64,000 nt of DNA, taken from contig NZ_CACVBO010000001.1 in assembly GCF_902728235.1 (NCBI RefSeq), positions 186,001-250,000 on the forward strand, read 5' to 3'. The position numbers and the translations under genes were made by a program. Below are positions 19,116-30,679 of the stretch, piece by piece. Numbering within the stretch: position 1 is the first letter of the stretch; each line of letters starts with the position of its first letter. The notes under the pieces are model-generated. The model was not told the origin of the DNA, made no database searches, and was given only the letters and a program-made list of their open reading frames with translations. Source of the DNA: Lentimonas sp. CC4. GTDB taxonomy: Bacteria > Verrucomicrobiota > Verrucomicrobiia > Opitutales > Coraliomargaritaceae.

Positions 19116-20093
19116 CTAGCTAGTGCAACACGACGCCTCGGCGCCGCTGCAGCCCGCACACGAGGCACAAGCAGAACGCAAGACCTGCGAACGCTCAAAG
19201 GTGCTGAACGTGCAGTCAGAGCGATCAAACACTTGCTCAGTCACGCCAACAATACGCACCGTATCAGCTGAAAAATCGATCTGCATTGGCACCGTGCGCA
19301 TTTCCTCCATATCGATCAGACTGGTAGTCTCCAACGGCTCCATCACCACTTCAGCCGCATCACCGGCCTGAACACGCACACCAGTGTGCACCGTTTTCAA
19401 CGATAGCAACTCACCATTGGGCGCAAACTGCACGGAGTTTTGATCCGCATGCATCCCTACCATCTCGGCATCAAACGCCAAGACACTACCAATACTCGTA
19501 TCAATGCGCATCGGTTGCGCGGGCTCGACCGTCTTGAGACTCCCATCCTCATACAATGAGAAACCTGTGCGCACACGCATCAATCCGACAGGTGTCTTCA
19601 GCACGATCTTTTCACCTGGCCACAGCGTTAGACTCTTCAACGCACCGCTCTCATAAAAATGAATACCGATCACTTTACTCATAAAGCGCCCCAGCGGTAA
19701 TTCGAACTCTAGTCGCTCAGCCAGCTCACCTTCATTTTTCTCAGACCAATACCCGTCGATCTTTCCATTCAAAGGAAACAGTCGATTGACCCCACCGCTT
19801 TTATAAAAAGTCACTAATTCCGCTTTATATTCATCCAGCGGAGTTTGGATCGGCAAAGGCAGATCCAGCGCAGCACTTTTGATCTCGCCGGAGTCAAAGA
19901 ACGATAGTGAACTGCGATACTTCTTCTGCCGCTCACCAAACTCATCAGGGCTAAACTGCGGGATCAATTCGCCCACAGGTGTTTGAATCCGATTCTCACG
20001 GTTCAACATGCAAGATTCCACATGACCCGACTTACCCTTTTGGATATCAGTCACCCCATGTAGGACGCCGTATTTTGTCTCTAATGTATTCAT
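19116..20093 (-). CDS. MORN-variant-like repeat protein with cysteine-rich tail, function unknown
   Basis: 325 residues with no signal peptide. About five beta repeats recur every 35-60 residues, each with an aromatic/small-G-x-L/I-K core: SFFDSGEIKSAAL, TFYKSGGVNRLF, HFYESGALKSLTL, SLYEDGSLKTVEP, QFAPNGELLSLKTV. Between them are related strands such as IQTPVGELIPQ and LKTPVGLMRVRTG. This resembles MORN-variant repeats. The last 20 residues carry six cysteines (SACASCAGCSGAEASCCTS), which could bind a metal or cluster. It lies 373 bp downstream of modC on the same strand, so a role in molybdenum or iron handling is a guess. Confidence 0.6.
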   Translation of the reverse strand: MNTLETKYGVLHGVTDIQKGKSGHVESCMLNRENRIQTPVGELIPQFSPDEFGERQKKYRSSLSFFDSGEIKSAALDLPLPIQTPLDEYKAELVTFYKSGGVNRLFPLNGKIDGYWSEKNEGELAERLEFELPLGRFMSKVIGIHFYESGALKSLTLWPGEKIVLKTPVGLMRVRTGFSLYEDGSLKTVEPAQPMRIDTSIGSVLAFDAEMVGMHADQNSVQFAPNGELLSLKTVHTGVRVQAGDAAEVVMEPLETTSLIDMEEMRTVPMQIDFSADTVRIVGVTEQVFDRSDCTFSTFERSQVLRSACASCAGCSGAEASCCTS

Positions 20094-20210
20094 GATACAG
20101 TATCATAAGGCATAAACCGCGCCGATCCCTTTGAAGGCACTAGGATTGCTCAGCACTAATTAATGTTACTTATGAACGGTAATAGCCCAATTAACAAAGG
20201 ATCAGCATCT

Positions 20211-20456
20211 ACTCACGCGCTGTATAATTTGTGAACAGCGTAGTCGATCGACTTCGCTTCCCTAACGTAGGGGCTTTGCTCGCGAAGACCGCGCAAAGGC
20301 CGTAAGCACAGGAAGTTTTGCAATATCTCCTACGGGAGGGATGGCCTCCGCGCCTGCTGCGTTCTACGCTGCCGTCCGCCGAGCCTCAGCACTCAACCAA
20401 AGCACAGAACCAAAGCACCAGCACGCTGCAAAACGAGGCGGAGCTCGTCCCTCCCC
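20211..20456. repeat. Composite repeat: GTATAATTTGTGAA motif, half family A, full family B
   Basis: The motif at 20211-20247 is followed by the left half of a family A REP (from 20267) and a family B element (20334-20456). The B element has outer GGGAGGGA and TCCCTCCC arms and, in between, repeated words AACCAAAGCAC. It fills the gap between modC and the MORN-like gene. Confidence 0.75.
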
Positions 20457-20466
20457 AATAAATAGA

Positions 20467-21561
20467 CTACAACCGAGCATCAACCAACTCCAGAGCGTTC
20501 GACTTAATAAGACAAGTCACCGCTTCCCCATCTGATAACTCAATGGCCTCGGCTGCGTCACGTGTCACCTCAACCCAGAGCGTCGCATCACCGAGACGCA
20601 CCTGCACCAATGTATTACTATTCACTTCAGCACATGCCACCACGGTTCCGCCAAGCTGATTGCGCACCGACAACCCCTCAACCGGTTTTCGTGCCAAAAT
20701 AATTTCATCCGGTCGCACTGCCAGGCGCACAGTTTGTCCCGCAGGCAATCCCCAGTTCGGCAAATAGATTTCCAGCGCCTCACCTCCAGTTTGCAATGCA
20801 GCACATTGACAACTCGCGCCCGCATCAACCGCATGTGGCAGCACTTCAATCGTATTGCGTAGTCCGGCATCCAGCAAAGTCGTCAGCACCTGTGGCGTCT
20901 CGATCAAATCCCCGAGCTGCCCCTGCCCTGCCAAGTTCCCGTTCTCCAATAAAATCACTTCGTCGCACAAGCGTGTGACTTCGTCGATATCGTGACTCAC
21001 CATCAGAATCGGCACCTTCAACACATCTCGCACACGCTCGATCAACAAAGCCACCTGCCCTTTCAGTCGGCGATCCAAGCCCGACATCGGCTCATCCAGC
21101 AGTAACAAACGCGGCTCCGACAACAAAGCACGCCCCAGCGCCACACGCTGCGCCTCGCCGCCCGATAGCCCTACAACGGAACGCTCCAGCAAGCCATCGA
21201 TCTCAAGCAACTGCACGATCTCATCAAAAGTGAACCGCTGCTCACGTCCCCTCAGACGCTTTTGCCCATACATTAAATTCTGCAACACACTCAGATGCGG
21301 AAACAAACGCGCGCCTTGAAACATCGTCGCAATCGCTCGCTTTTCTGGCGGCAGCCAAATCCCCTGCTCCGTATCACACAGCACATCGCCATCAAATACG
21401 ATTCGTCCACACTGCGGACGCAGCACACCAGCCAAGCAGTGCAACAAAGTCGTCTTACCAGACCCTGACTCGCCAAACACACCCACGGCCTGCGACGCCA
21501 AGGTTGCGTCCAGCGACAGCGCAAACGAGCCCTGCTGATGACTGATGTTCAACTCCAGCAT
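20467..21561 (-). CDS. modC: Molybdate ABC transporter ATPase
   Basis: ATPase that drives molybdate uptake. From the ATG at 21561 (MLELNISHQQG, the ModC N-terminus) it has 364 residues: Walker A GESGSGKTTLL, signature LSGGEAQRVALGRALL, Walker B RLLLLDEPMSGLD and the H-loop VSHDIDE. After about residue 230 comes a TOBE-type molybdate-binding region (VRNQLGGTVVACAEVNSN, VEVTRDAAEAI). The gene begins immediately after modB and ends the modABC operon. It matches the demand of Mo-nitrogenase. Confidence 0.95.
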   Translation of the reverse strand: MLELNISHQQGSFALSLDATLASQAVGVFGESGSGKTTLLHCLAGVLRPQCGRIVFDGDVLCDTEQGIWLPPEKRAIATMFQGARLFPHLSVLQNLMYGQKRLRGREQRFTFDEIVQLLEIDGLLERSVVGLSGGEAQRVALGRALLSEPRLLLLDEPMSGLDRRLKGQVALLIERVRDVLKVPILMVSHDIDEVTRLCDEVILLENGNLAGQGQLGDLIETPQVLTTLLDAGLRNTIEVLPHAVDAGASCQCAALQTGGEALEIYLPNWGLPAGQTVRLAVRPDEIILARKPVEGLSVRNQLGGTVVACAEVNSNTLVQVRLGDATLWVEVTRDAAEAIELSDGEAVTCLIKSNALELVDARL

Positions 21562-21562
21562 C

Positions 21563-22255
21563 TCACACGCGCCCTCCACTACGCTTACGCATCCGCTGTT
21601 GTAAATACTCCGACAGCAACAAAGCCGCGATCGATACCAATACCGACAGCACCACTAAACGATAGGCCGAAGCCTCTCCGCCAGGCACCTGTAGCAAGGA
21701 GTAAATCGCCAGTGGCAAGGTGCGTGTCTCATCGGGAATGTTCCCCGCAAAGGTAATCGTCGCACCAAACTCTCCCAATGAGCGCGCAAAGGCCAAGCTC
21801 AACCCCGCAAAGATCCCCGGCAACGCCAGCGGCAACGTAATCGAACAAAACACATCCAAGCGTCCCGCCCCGAGCGAACGAGCGGTCGCCTCAATCTGTG
21901 GATCGATCTGTTCCACCGACAGCCGCACCGAGCGCACCATCAATGGAAATGCCATCACCGCCGAAGCCACTGCAGCCCCCTGCCAAGTAAAGGCCAAGGT
22001 CCACCCGAGCATCGAATCGAGCCACGCCCCCAGCCAGCCATTCCGTCCGAGGCTTACCAATAAAAAATATCCGACCACCACAGGAGGCAGCACCAATGGC
22101 AAATGAATCAACGCATCGACAATCGCACGTCCACGGAACTGGAACCGAGCCAGCGCATAGCCCACCAGAACCCCGGGCACCACCACCAACGCCGTGCACA
22201 CCAACGCCACCCGCAGCGAAAGCGCAATCACACTCCACTCGGCTGCACTAATCAC
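21563..22255 (-). CDS. modB: Molybdate ABC transporter permease
   Basis: Inner-membrane permease of 230 residues with about five helices. It carries the ABC-coupling EAA loop in ATARSLGAGRLDVFCSITLP followed by ALPGIFAGLSLAFARSLGEFG, the usual ModB version. The start overlaps the end of modA by eight bases, consistent with translational coupling. Confidence 0.95.
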   Translation of the reverse strand: MISAAEWSVIALSLRVALVCTALVVVPGVLVGYALARFQFRGRAIVDALIHLPLVLPPVVVGYFLLVSLGRNGWLGAWLDSMLGWTLAFTWQGAAVASAVMAFPLMVRSVRLSVEQIDPQIEATARSLGAGRLDVFCSITLPLALPGIFAGLSLAFARSLGEFGATITFAGNIPDETRTLPLAIYSLLQVPGGEASAYRLVVLSVLVSIAALLLSEYLQQRMRKRSGGRV

Positions 22256-23015
22256 GTGCCCTCCGTCCTTCGATTAAAAAGCCAGAGCCATCAAACACCG
22301 CACCGGCGGCAGCACTCTGCAAATACTCATAAAACATCTGCGCAGACTCACCAGCACCACGCACCAAGGCAACCGGATAAATAATATCAGGCTGCAAGGC
22401 CTCAGGCACTGGATAGAGCACCTGCACCCGCTTCGACAGCTGCGCATCCGTCGCATACACCACGCCCACAGTCACCTCGCCCGTAGCCACAAAATTCACA
22501 GCAGACGATGCATTATTGCCCGCGATCACACGCGGCGCCACTGCATCCCACTCGCCGCTCTGCACCAGAGCCGACTTCACATACATGCCTACCGGCACAT
22601 GGTCGGGATCCCCCAGCGCCACCATGCCCGTATACTCGCCCAATACCTCACCATCGTCATGCAGCCATTGTAAATCGCCATCAGCCGACACGACCACCAA
22701 TTGATTGCCCAGCAAGTGCACAGTCGTCCCAGGCACCAAGCGATCGTCTGCCTGCAAATATTCCATCCACTTCACATTGGCCGATAGAAATACATCCGCA
22801 GGCGCGCCCGACTCGATCTGCCGCGCTAAAGTCGAGCTCGAAGCCGCATTCACCGCCACTGCAATGCCCGTCTCTTCATAAAATTGAGCCGCGATCGTTT
22901 CGACTGCCGCCGCCGTGCTCGCTGCAGCAAACACACGGACACGCTCCTGCGGCCCACAACCTGAGCCACAAACGCAGGCGATTAGCCCAACACTAAGAAT
23001 GATAAATAAACGCAT
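22248..23015 (-). CDS. modA: Molybdate-binding periplasmic protein
   Basis: Solute-binding component that captures molybdate in the periplasm. From the ATG at 23015 it has 255 residues with a lipoprotein-like signal (MRLFIILSVGLIACVCGSGC). The oxyanion-binding ModA segments are visible: VFAAASTAAAVETIA, NAASSSTLARQIESGAPADV, GNNASSAVNFVATGEVTVG. An upstream Met (23069) exists, but the inner one gives the signal peptide. First gene of modABC. I found no molybdate riboswitch or ModE site in the short leader. Confidence 0.95.
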   Translation of the reverse strand: MRLFIILSVGLIACVCGSGCGPQERVRVFAAASTAAAVETIAAQFYEETGIAVAVNAASSSTLARQIESGAPADVFLSANVKWMEYLQADDRLVPGTTVHLLGNQLVVVSADGDLQWLHDDGEVLGEYTGMVALGDPDHVPVGMYVKSALVQSGEWDAVAPRVIAGNNASSAVNFVATGEVTVGVVYATDAQLSKRVQVLYPVPEALQPDIIYPVALVRGAGESAQMFYEYLQSAAAGAVFDGSGFLIEGRRARD

Positions 23016-23059
23016 AACGACACACCGATGAATGCAAGCAATCACTAACAGCAAGTAAC

Positions 23060-23130
23060 TCATCGTCATTTGGACATGATCTCATATTCGTGTAAATTCG
23101 TGTTCATTCGTGGTTTCTAAAACTGAAGCT
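23060..23130. repeat. Word repeat ATTCGTGT-AATTCGTGTTCATTCGTGG
   Basis: Four short variants of ATTCGTG(T/G) follow one another at about 23085-23115, between modA and draG. It resembles the word repeat at 34722-34755 (ATCTGCGTTCATCTGCGTGG). Confidence 0.6.
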
Positions 23131-23172
23131 AAGCCTACTTCCGTGTTTAGGTTAATGACAAGGGTCAAGACG

Positions 23173-24168
23173 CTACACACGCAACCGCGCCCAGCGATCT
23201 TCCTGAACCTGCAACGCCTCCTCCATGCGCTCTAAGACCGGCGCCAACCAATCCCAACCGCGCAGATCCGCCATCCAGCGTTCCGGAATACCGAACTCGC
23301 CAAATCGCACACCCGCAATCCCACCAGCAATACACGCCGTCGTATCCGTATCATTACCCAGTGAAATCGCTCGTTTAACAATCGCCTCATAGCTATCGGC
23401 CTCACACGCATACAGCGCCGAGTGCAAGGAATCGACCACATACCCAGTCCCTTTCGGCGTCGTATCAATTAGAATATGCGTATCCAGTTCCTGCATACAA
23501 CGCTTCGAGTCCGCATGTATTCGCCGAACGGATTCAACCGCACGCTCCCAAGCATCAGAGAAGCCGCGCAACTCATAGCGCACCCACAGGCAATACAAGC
23601 CACAACACAGCTGCGAACGTAGGTGCGAGTGCGTTAAACGCGATTGACGATGCGCATCCATCACCAACGAATAATCATTGCCAGTATGTAACAACGCCAG
23701 CGGCAGGCTGCGCATCAACGAACCATTGCCATTATTACGCACGCCCCCCAGACCTGAATAATCAATCGTCTGCCCGCGCTTCAAACGCTGAATCGACACA
23801 CTAGTCTGATTCCCAACATCAAACACATAGCGATTCACCGCCATGTAGCCGACATCGAACCAACGCAACAAGCGCGATGCAAAGTCATATGGATGATAGC
23901 AGCCACAGCGTAGCAACGATGCCAGTAGGCACAGCGCCTGCGCGCCGTCATCCGACCACGAACCCACAGGCACATCCGCATACGAACGAATAAATCCGTC
24001 CGGCGGACGCATCTCCAAGTGCTTCAACGGCGGTAACATGCGCGCATCAGTAAACTCATACGGCACGCCACAGGCATCGCCAATTAATAAGCCCAACAAC
24101 CCGCCACGTGAACGTGCGAGGCGCCCCAACTCCAGTTTCGGTGCTTCTTCACATAGAACCATTACCAT
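23173..24168 (-). CDS. draG: ADP-ribosyl-dinitrogenase reductase glycohydrolase
   Basis: Removes ADP-ribose from the dinitrogenase reductase (NifH) arginine and so restores nitrogenase activity. The 331 residues show the ADP-ribosylglycohydrolase signatures: GLLIGDACGVPYEFTD, WSDDGAQALCLLASL (metal-site Asp residues), the NNGNGSLMRSLPLALLHT segment, and GNDTDTTACIAGGIAGVRFG near the C-terminus. The ATG overlaps the draT end by seven bases, so the pair is coupled. Its usual regulators, PII proteins and AmtB, are not in this window. Confidence 0.95.
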   Translation of the reverse strand: MVMVLCEEAPKLELGRLARSRGGLLGLLIGDACGVPYEFTDARMLPPLKHLEMRPPDGFIRSYADVPVGSWSDDGAQALCLLASLLRCGCYHPYDFASRLLRWFDVGYMAVNRYVFDVGNQTSVSIQRLKRGQTIDYSGLGGVRNNGNGSLMRSLPLALLHTGNDYSLVMDAHRQSRLTHSHLRSQLCCGLYCLWVRYELRGFSDAWERAVESVRRIHADSKRCMQELDTHILIDTTPKGTGYVVDSLHSALYACEADSYEAIVKRAISLGNDTDTTACIAGGIAGVRFGEFGIPERWMADLRGWDWLAPVLERMEEALQVQEDRWARLRV

Positions 24169-24965
24169 AATAATTTCCGCACTGTGTAGCGGCCTCCAAT
24201 TAATAAATATTCGTCTTCCCCCTTCAACAAACTGTCCGGCAGCAGATCGCTATAAAACACGATCTTCACCAGAGGCACCTTCACCTCCCACACCGTCGAC
24301 CCAAACTCCCAGGCCTTTTCACGATCCGAGGTAAACGAGCTGATATTATTCAATTGAATTACCTCCTTGCGACGCTCCTGATTTGAATCAATCACCTTAT
24401 ATTCTTCAGGATCATGCGTGCCACGGTAGAGTATCAACGAATTCTCACCTGGCAGACGCCGCTGCAGCTCATACTGACAAAATTCAAAAATCAGATCGAA
24501 CTGCGAATTAATCGCATTCGTGCGCGCGCTGCCTCGAATCAGATCAATCGCAAACACAGGATTATCTTCAAACGGATTCCCCTTCATTAAGCCCTTGTGA
24601 AACGTCGGCGGCACGCCGAAACGGCTCAGCACCCAGCCTTTCAGCACCGCGCCTTCAATCGAGTTACTATCCACGCCCCAGCCCCGCAGGAAACGAACGT
24701 AACTATTGCGCAAACTCTTGCGCGCGCTCGCATGATAATCCTCCCACTGGTGTAGCGCGAATTTGACCGACATGTATTCGTGCAGCATCTCCCCGCGCCG
24801 CTTCGGATTAGGCTCCTCTTCCAACTGTTCGAAAAAATGCTGATTCGATTCACGCACACCTGCTAGATGAATCGAAGACGGCGTCTCATTGAAGTCCAAT
24901 GACGTCACCACCCACGGCGGATGTGATATAAAATTAATAAACGGTCGTGCGTGTGTCGTCTGCAT
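24162..24965 (-). CDS. draT: NAD+-dinitrogen-reductase ADP-D-ribosyltransferase
   Basis: Transfers ADP-ribose from NAD+ to the NifH arginine when ammonium or energy status changes, switching nitrogenase off. The 267 residues match the DraT family: LDFNETPSSIHLAGVRESNQ, FEQLEEEPNPKRRGEMLHEYM, LILYRGTHDPEEYKV (the NAD-site Arg), NNISSFTSDREKAWEFGSTV and GEDEYLLIGGRYTVRKL. A sigma-54 promoter-like site lies directly upstream. The target arginine is present in the NifH encoded at 35193 (Arg97). Confidence 0.95.
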   Translation of the reverse strand: MQTTHARPFINFISHPPWVVTSLDFNETPSSIHLAGVRESNQHFFEQLEEEPNPKRRGEMLHEYMSVKFALHQWEDYHASARKSLRNSYVRFLRGWGVDSNSIEGAVLKGWVLSRFGVPPTFHKGLMKGNPFEDNPVFAIDLIRGSARTNAINSQFDLIFEFCQYELQRRLPGENSLILYRGTHDPEEYKVIDSNQERRKEVIQLNNISSFTSDREKAWEFGSTVWEVKVPLVKIVFYSDLLPDSLLKGEDEYLLIGGRYTVRKLLW

Positions 24966-24988
24966 AAAGTCGAAGTCTGCATCCTTTT

Positions 24989-25004
24989 AGCGTTTTGCAT
25001 GCCA
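24989..25004 (-). promoter_or_regulatory. Sigma-54 promoter-like site of draT-draG
   Basis: Read on the minus strand, TGGCATGCAAAACGCT has GG and GC ten bases apart, with the -12 end about 24 bp before the draT ATG. The leader is therefore very short. Confidence 0.6.
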
Positions 25005-25238
25005 GCACATCGGTTCAAAGGACAATCGGCTGCCAGCCCCCAGCAACAAAGGGAATCAATTTGAGCGCGTCCAATCTCCCACCGCACAAATCCCTACGTA
25101 AATGTAGGATCTCTCAAAGCGCACTTACATCTAGGTAGCACGTCGCGGGTGCCCCAAAGGCACCCCACAAAGTTTATCAAAGTATTTCACGCTACAGAAC
25201 AAAGACTTACGCAACACCGACACACGACTCCCAGTGAT

Positions 25239-25254
25239 TGGCACAAGGCGTGAT
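25239..25254 (+). promoter_or_regulatory. Sigma-54 promoter-like site before the flavodoxin
   Basis: TGGCACAAGGCGTGAT has a perfect -24 TTGGCAC, but the -12 GC is GA. The nifH site has the same weakness (GT). It overlaps the upstream extension of the reading frame, which supports the flavodoxin start at 25297. Confidence 0.45.
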
Positions 25255-25296
25255 AAGTCCCTCACAACATCAATTAACACTAAAGTAGAAAATACA

Positions 25297-25764
25297 ATGG
25301 ATACACTCGAACTCACAATTCTCTTTGGCACTGAAACCGGCAACTGCAAAGACCTCGCCAACAAGGTCGCAAAGAAAGCCGCGAAAAATAACGTCACCAC
25401 GAAAATCGCCGATCTCGCTAGCTACAGCGTCGAAGACCTCGCAGGCGAAACCGCTCCTGTGCTCTTCATTGTATCGACCTGGGGCGACGGCGCACCTCCA
25501 CCAAAGTGTGAACCCTTCTTTCAGGCACTGCATACCTCCGAAGGGCCGATGGAAGACCTCAAGTTCGGCATCCTCGCACTCGGCGATTCGGAATACCCTC
25601 TCTTCTGCGAATGCGGCAAAAAGCTAGAGGCCAAACTCGAAGACCTCGGTGCCGAAACCATGGTGCCACGCACCGACATGGATGCCGACTTCCTCGTCAC
25701 CTACATCGGCTGGTCCAAACGCTTCTGGAAAACCATGGCAGGCGTTTACGGCATTAAGAAGTAA
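25297..25764 (+). CDS. Flavodoxin, probable electron carrier to nitrogenase
   Basis: A 155-residue FMN protein: TILFGTETGNCKDLANKV is the phosphate-binding loop, and STWGDGAPPPKCEPFFQALH and LALGDSEYPLFCECGKKLEA are the isoalloxazine loops of the flavodoxin / sulfite-reductase flavodoxin-domain type. It lies 72 bp before nifJ. That adjacency suggests the pyruvate-flavodoxin-nitrogenase path (NifJ to NifF to NifH) known in Klebsiella. It is not a close NifF, so the symbol is left out. The upstream GTG at 25234 is rejected because it overlaps the promoter-like site. Confidence 0.88.
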   Translation: MDTLELTILFGTETGNCKDLANKVAKKAAKNNVTTKIADLASYSVEDLAGETAPVLFIVSTWGDGAPPPKCEPFFQALHTSEGPMEDLKFGILALGDSEYPLFCECGKKLEAKLEDLGAETMVPRTDMDADFLVTYIGWSKRFWKTMAGVYGIKK

Positions 25765-25799
25765 GCACTCCTCACCATCACTCCTAACTTTCACTCCTC

Positions 25800-25831
25800 A
25801 CTATCACTTTCACTATCACTTTTTCTCACTA
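25800..25831. repeat. CACTATCACTTT word repeat before nifJ
   Basis: A run of CACTATCACTTTCACTATCA-type words directly upstream of the nifJ start. Similar runs lie at 53400-53425 and, inverted, at 55983-56020. Confidence 0.55.
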
Positions 25832-25836
25832 ATTCC

Positions 25837-29418
<3,582 letters not shown>

Positions 29419-29440
29419 GCGCGAAGCGAGCTTTAGCTGA

Positions 29441-29485
29441 AGAGAAAGATCGGTCGGATCGGACTGATCCGACCGATCCGTCTCT
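29441..29485 (+). other. Long hairpin between nifJ and the 108-residue gene
   Basis: A perfect 13-bp stem (29448-29460 with 29466-29478, loop GGACT) is extended by AGAGA / TCTCT. No T tract follows, so it is more likely an mRNA processing or stability element than a simple terminator. A run of TTCCTAATTCCTAATT words comes after it (29488-29522). Confidence 0.65.
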
Positions 29486-29525
29486 CTTAATTCTTAATTC
29501 CTAATTCCTAATTCCTAATTCTCTT

Positions 29526-29852
29526 ATGAACACACTACCAGGCATACCATTCCGTCCACTCGGCCTCATCATGAACGTGATCGAAGGCTGTGGATTTAAT
29601 CTGGGGCATCTCCACGATGACCTCATTTTCACCGAAGAAAACGTCATCCTCCTAAAAATGGAAGAAGATCCCGGCACCGTGAGCTTCTACGTCAATCAAG
29701 ACTGCGAAGCCAAGGCGATCCCCGACATGGAAGCGACACTCTGTATCGGCGCCCGCGAAGAAGGCCTCAACTTCATCAAGCGCGGCTCCTACTCACTCGA
29801 ACCAAACGGAGAAAAATCCTTCAACGTCATCTTCTCCGGAAGCGCTGCGTGA
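29526..29852 (+). CDS. Conserved-looking 108-residue protein, function unknown
   Basis: I do not recognise the family. The 108 residues are soluble, acidic and without a signal peptide, with one cysteine in VIEGCGFNLGHLHDD and others in NQDCEAKAIPD and EATLCIGAREEG. The sequence alternates strands and short helices and has clear coding character. It lies between nifJ and a strong terminator, so it may be the last gene of a flavodoxin-nifJ unit. A role in electron transfer or nitrogenase protection is only a guess. Confidence 0.6.
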   Translation: MNTLPGIPFRPLGLIMNVIEGCGFNLGHLHDDLIFTEENVILLKMEEDPGTVSFYVNQDCEAKAIPDMEATLCIGAREEGLNFIKRGSYSLEPNGEKSFNVIFSGSAA

Positions 29853-29895
29853 TCCAATACTTTTGTAGTAGTAAACAAAAAAAGTAGGCATAGGG

Positions 29896-29930
29896 AAGGC
29901 CGCAGACGAGGCACCGTCTGCGGCCTTTTT
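29896..29930 (+). terminator. Rho-independent terminator after the 108-residue gene
   Basis: Perfect 13-bp stem AAGGCCGCAGACG / CGTCTGCGGCCTT (29896-29908 with 29915-29927), then Ts. Confidence 0.92.
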
Positions 29931-29942
29931 GTGTCTGGGAAA

Positions 29943-30304
29943 AGTGACACAGACATTGCTACGCCATCTCCGGAAGACCTACGTCCTGTCTGTCCCGTCA
30001 GAGTCAGCCTCCGCGCACCAGCACCGAGCCACAGCACTCAACCACAGCACCAGCACACCGTAAGACGAGGCGGAGCTCATCCCTCCCCACATAAAAAACG
30101 CAATGGGAGGGATGGCCTCCGCGCCGTCCGCCGAGCCTCAGCACAGAACCAAAGCACTCAACCAAAGCACCAGCACACCGCAAGATCGCCCTTCTCAATC
30201 GACTTAATCTGGCGGATCGAATCTTTCAGCTCATTCAAGTGTTCTGTGTCCACAGTGCGGAATCGCTTTAGATCACGATTTAAAGTTCAATGTTCGACGT
30301 TCTC
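29943..30304. repeat. Mixed intergenic repeats: family C, two family B halves, word repeat
   Basis: Inverted family C sequence (29943-29998) is followed by the right half of a family B REP pair (30004-30088), then a left half (30105-30182) that lacks the closing hairpin. Words AACCAAAGCAC occur repeatedly. GTTCAATGTTCGACGTT ends the block (30287-30304). No gene is visible from 29853 to 30679. Confidence 0.7.
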
Positions 30305-30404
30305 CCCCAACTGATGGTTTGCTTCGTAAAGATCGGTGTTTCGATGAACAGCATGCAATCAAACTACGACATTGGCGCAGGCGGCCAACAACTAAGTCAA
30401 TGAC

Positions 30405-30462
30405 GCACTTCAAAGGTAATGACATGCCCCTTTTCAGCTCCTGCTTTTCAGCTCCCTCAAAC
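30405..30462. repeat. AAAGGTAATGACATGCCCC element, copy 1
   Basis: AAAGGTAATGACATGCCCCT is followed within 20 bp by GCTTTTC. The same sequence occurs at about 32085-32115 and 32533-32573. Confidence 0.75.
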
Positions 30463-30679
30463 TGGAGACTGATCAATCATGAAACATTGTCCCCCTTTTA
30501 GGAGGGTTTATCAGCATACTGCATTTTGTGTATTATATATTATTATACATTCATCACGCTGCTCGATCACAGTGTTGAGGGCTTGAATTATAGATCATAA
30601 ACTCTGATTGATGCTGCAGCTCGAACTTTCCGAGCTGTTTTCATTTAATCACCTTTTTGATTTTCAATCCATCACACTC

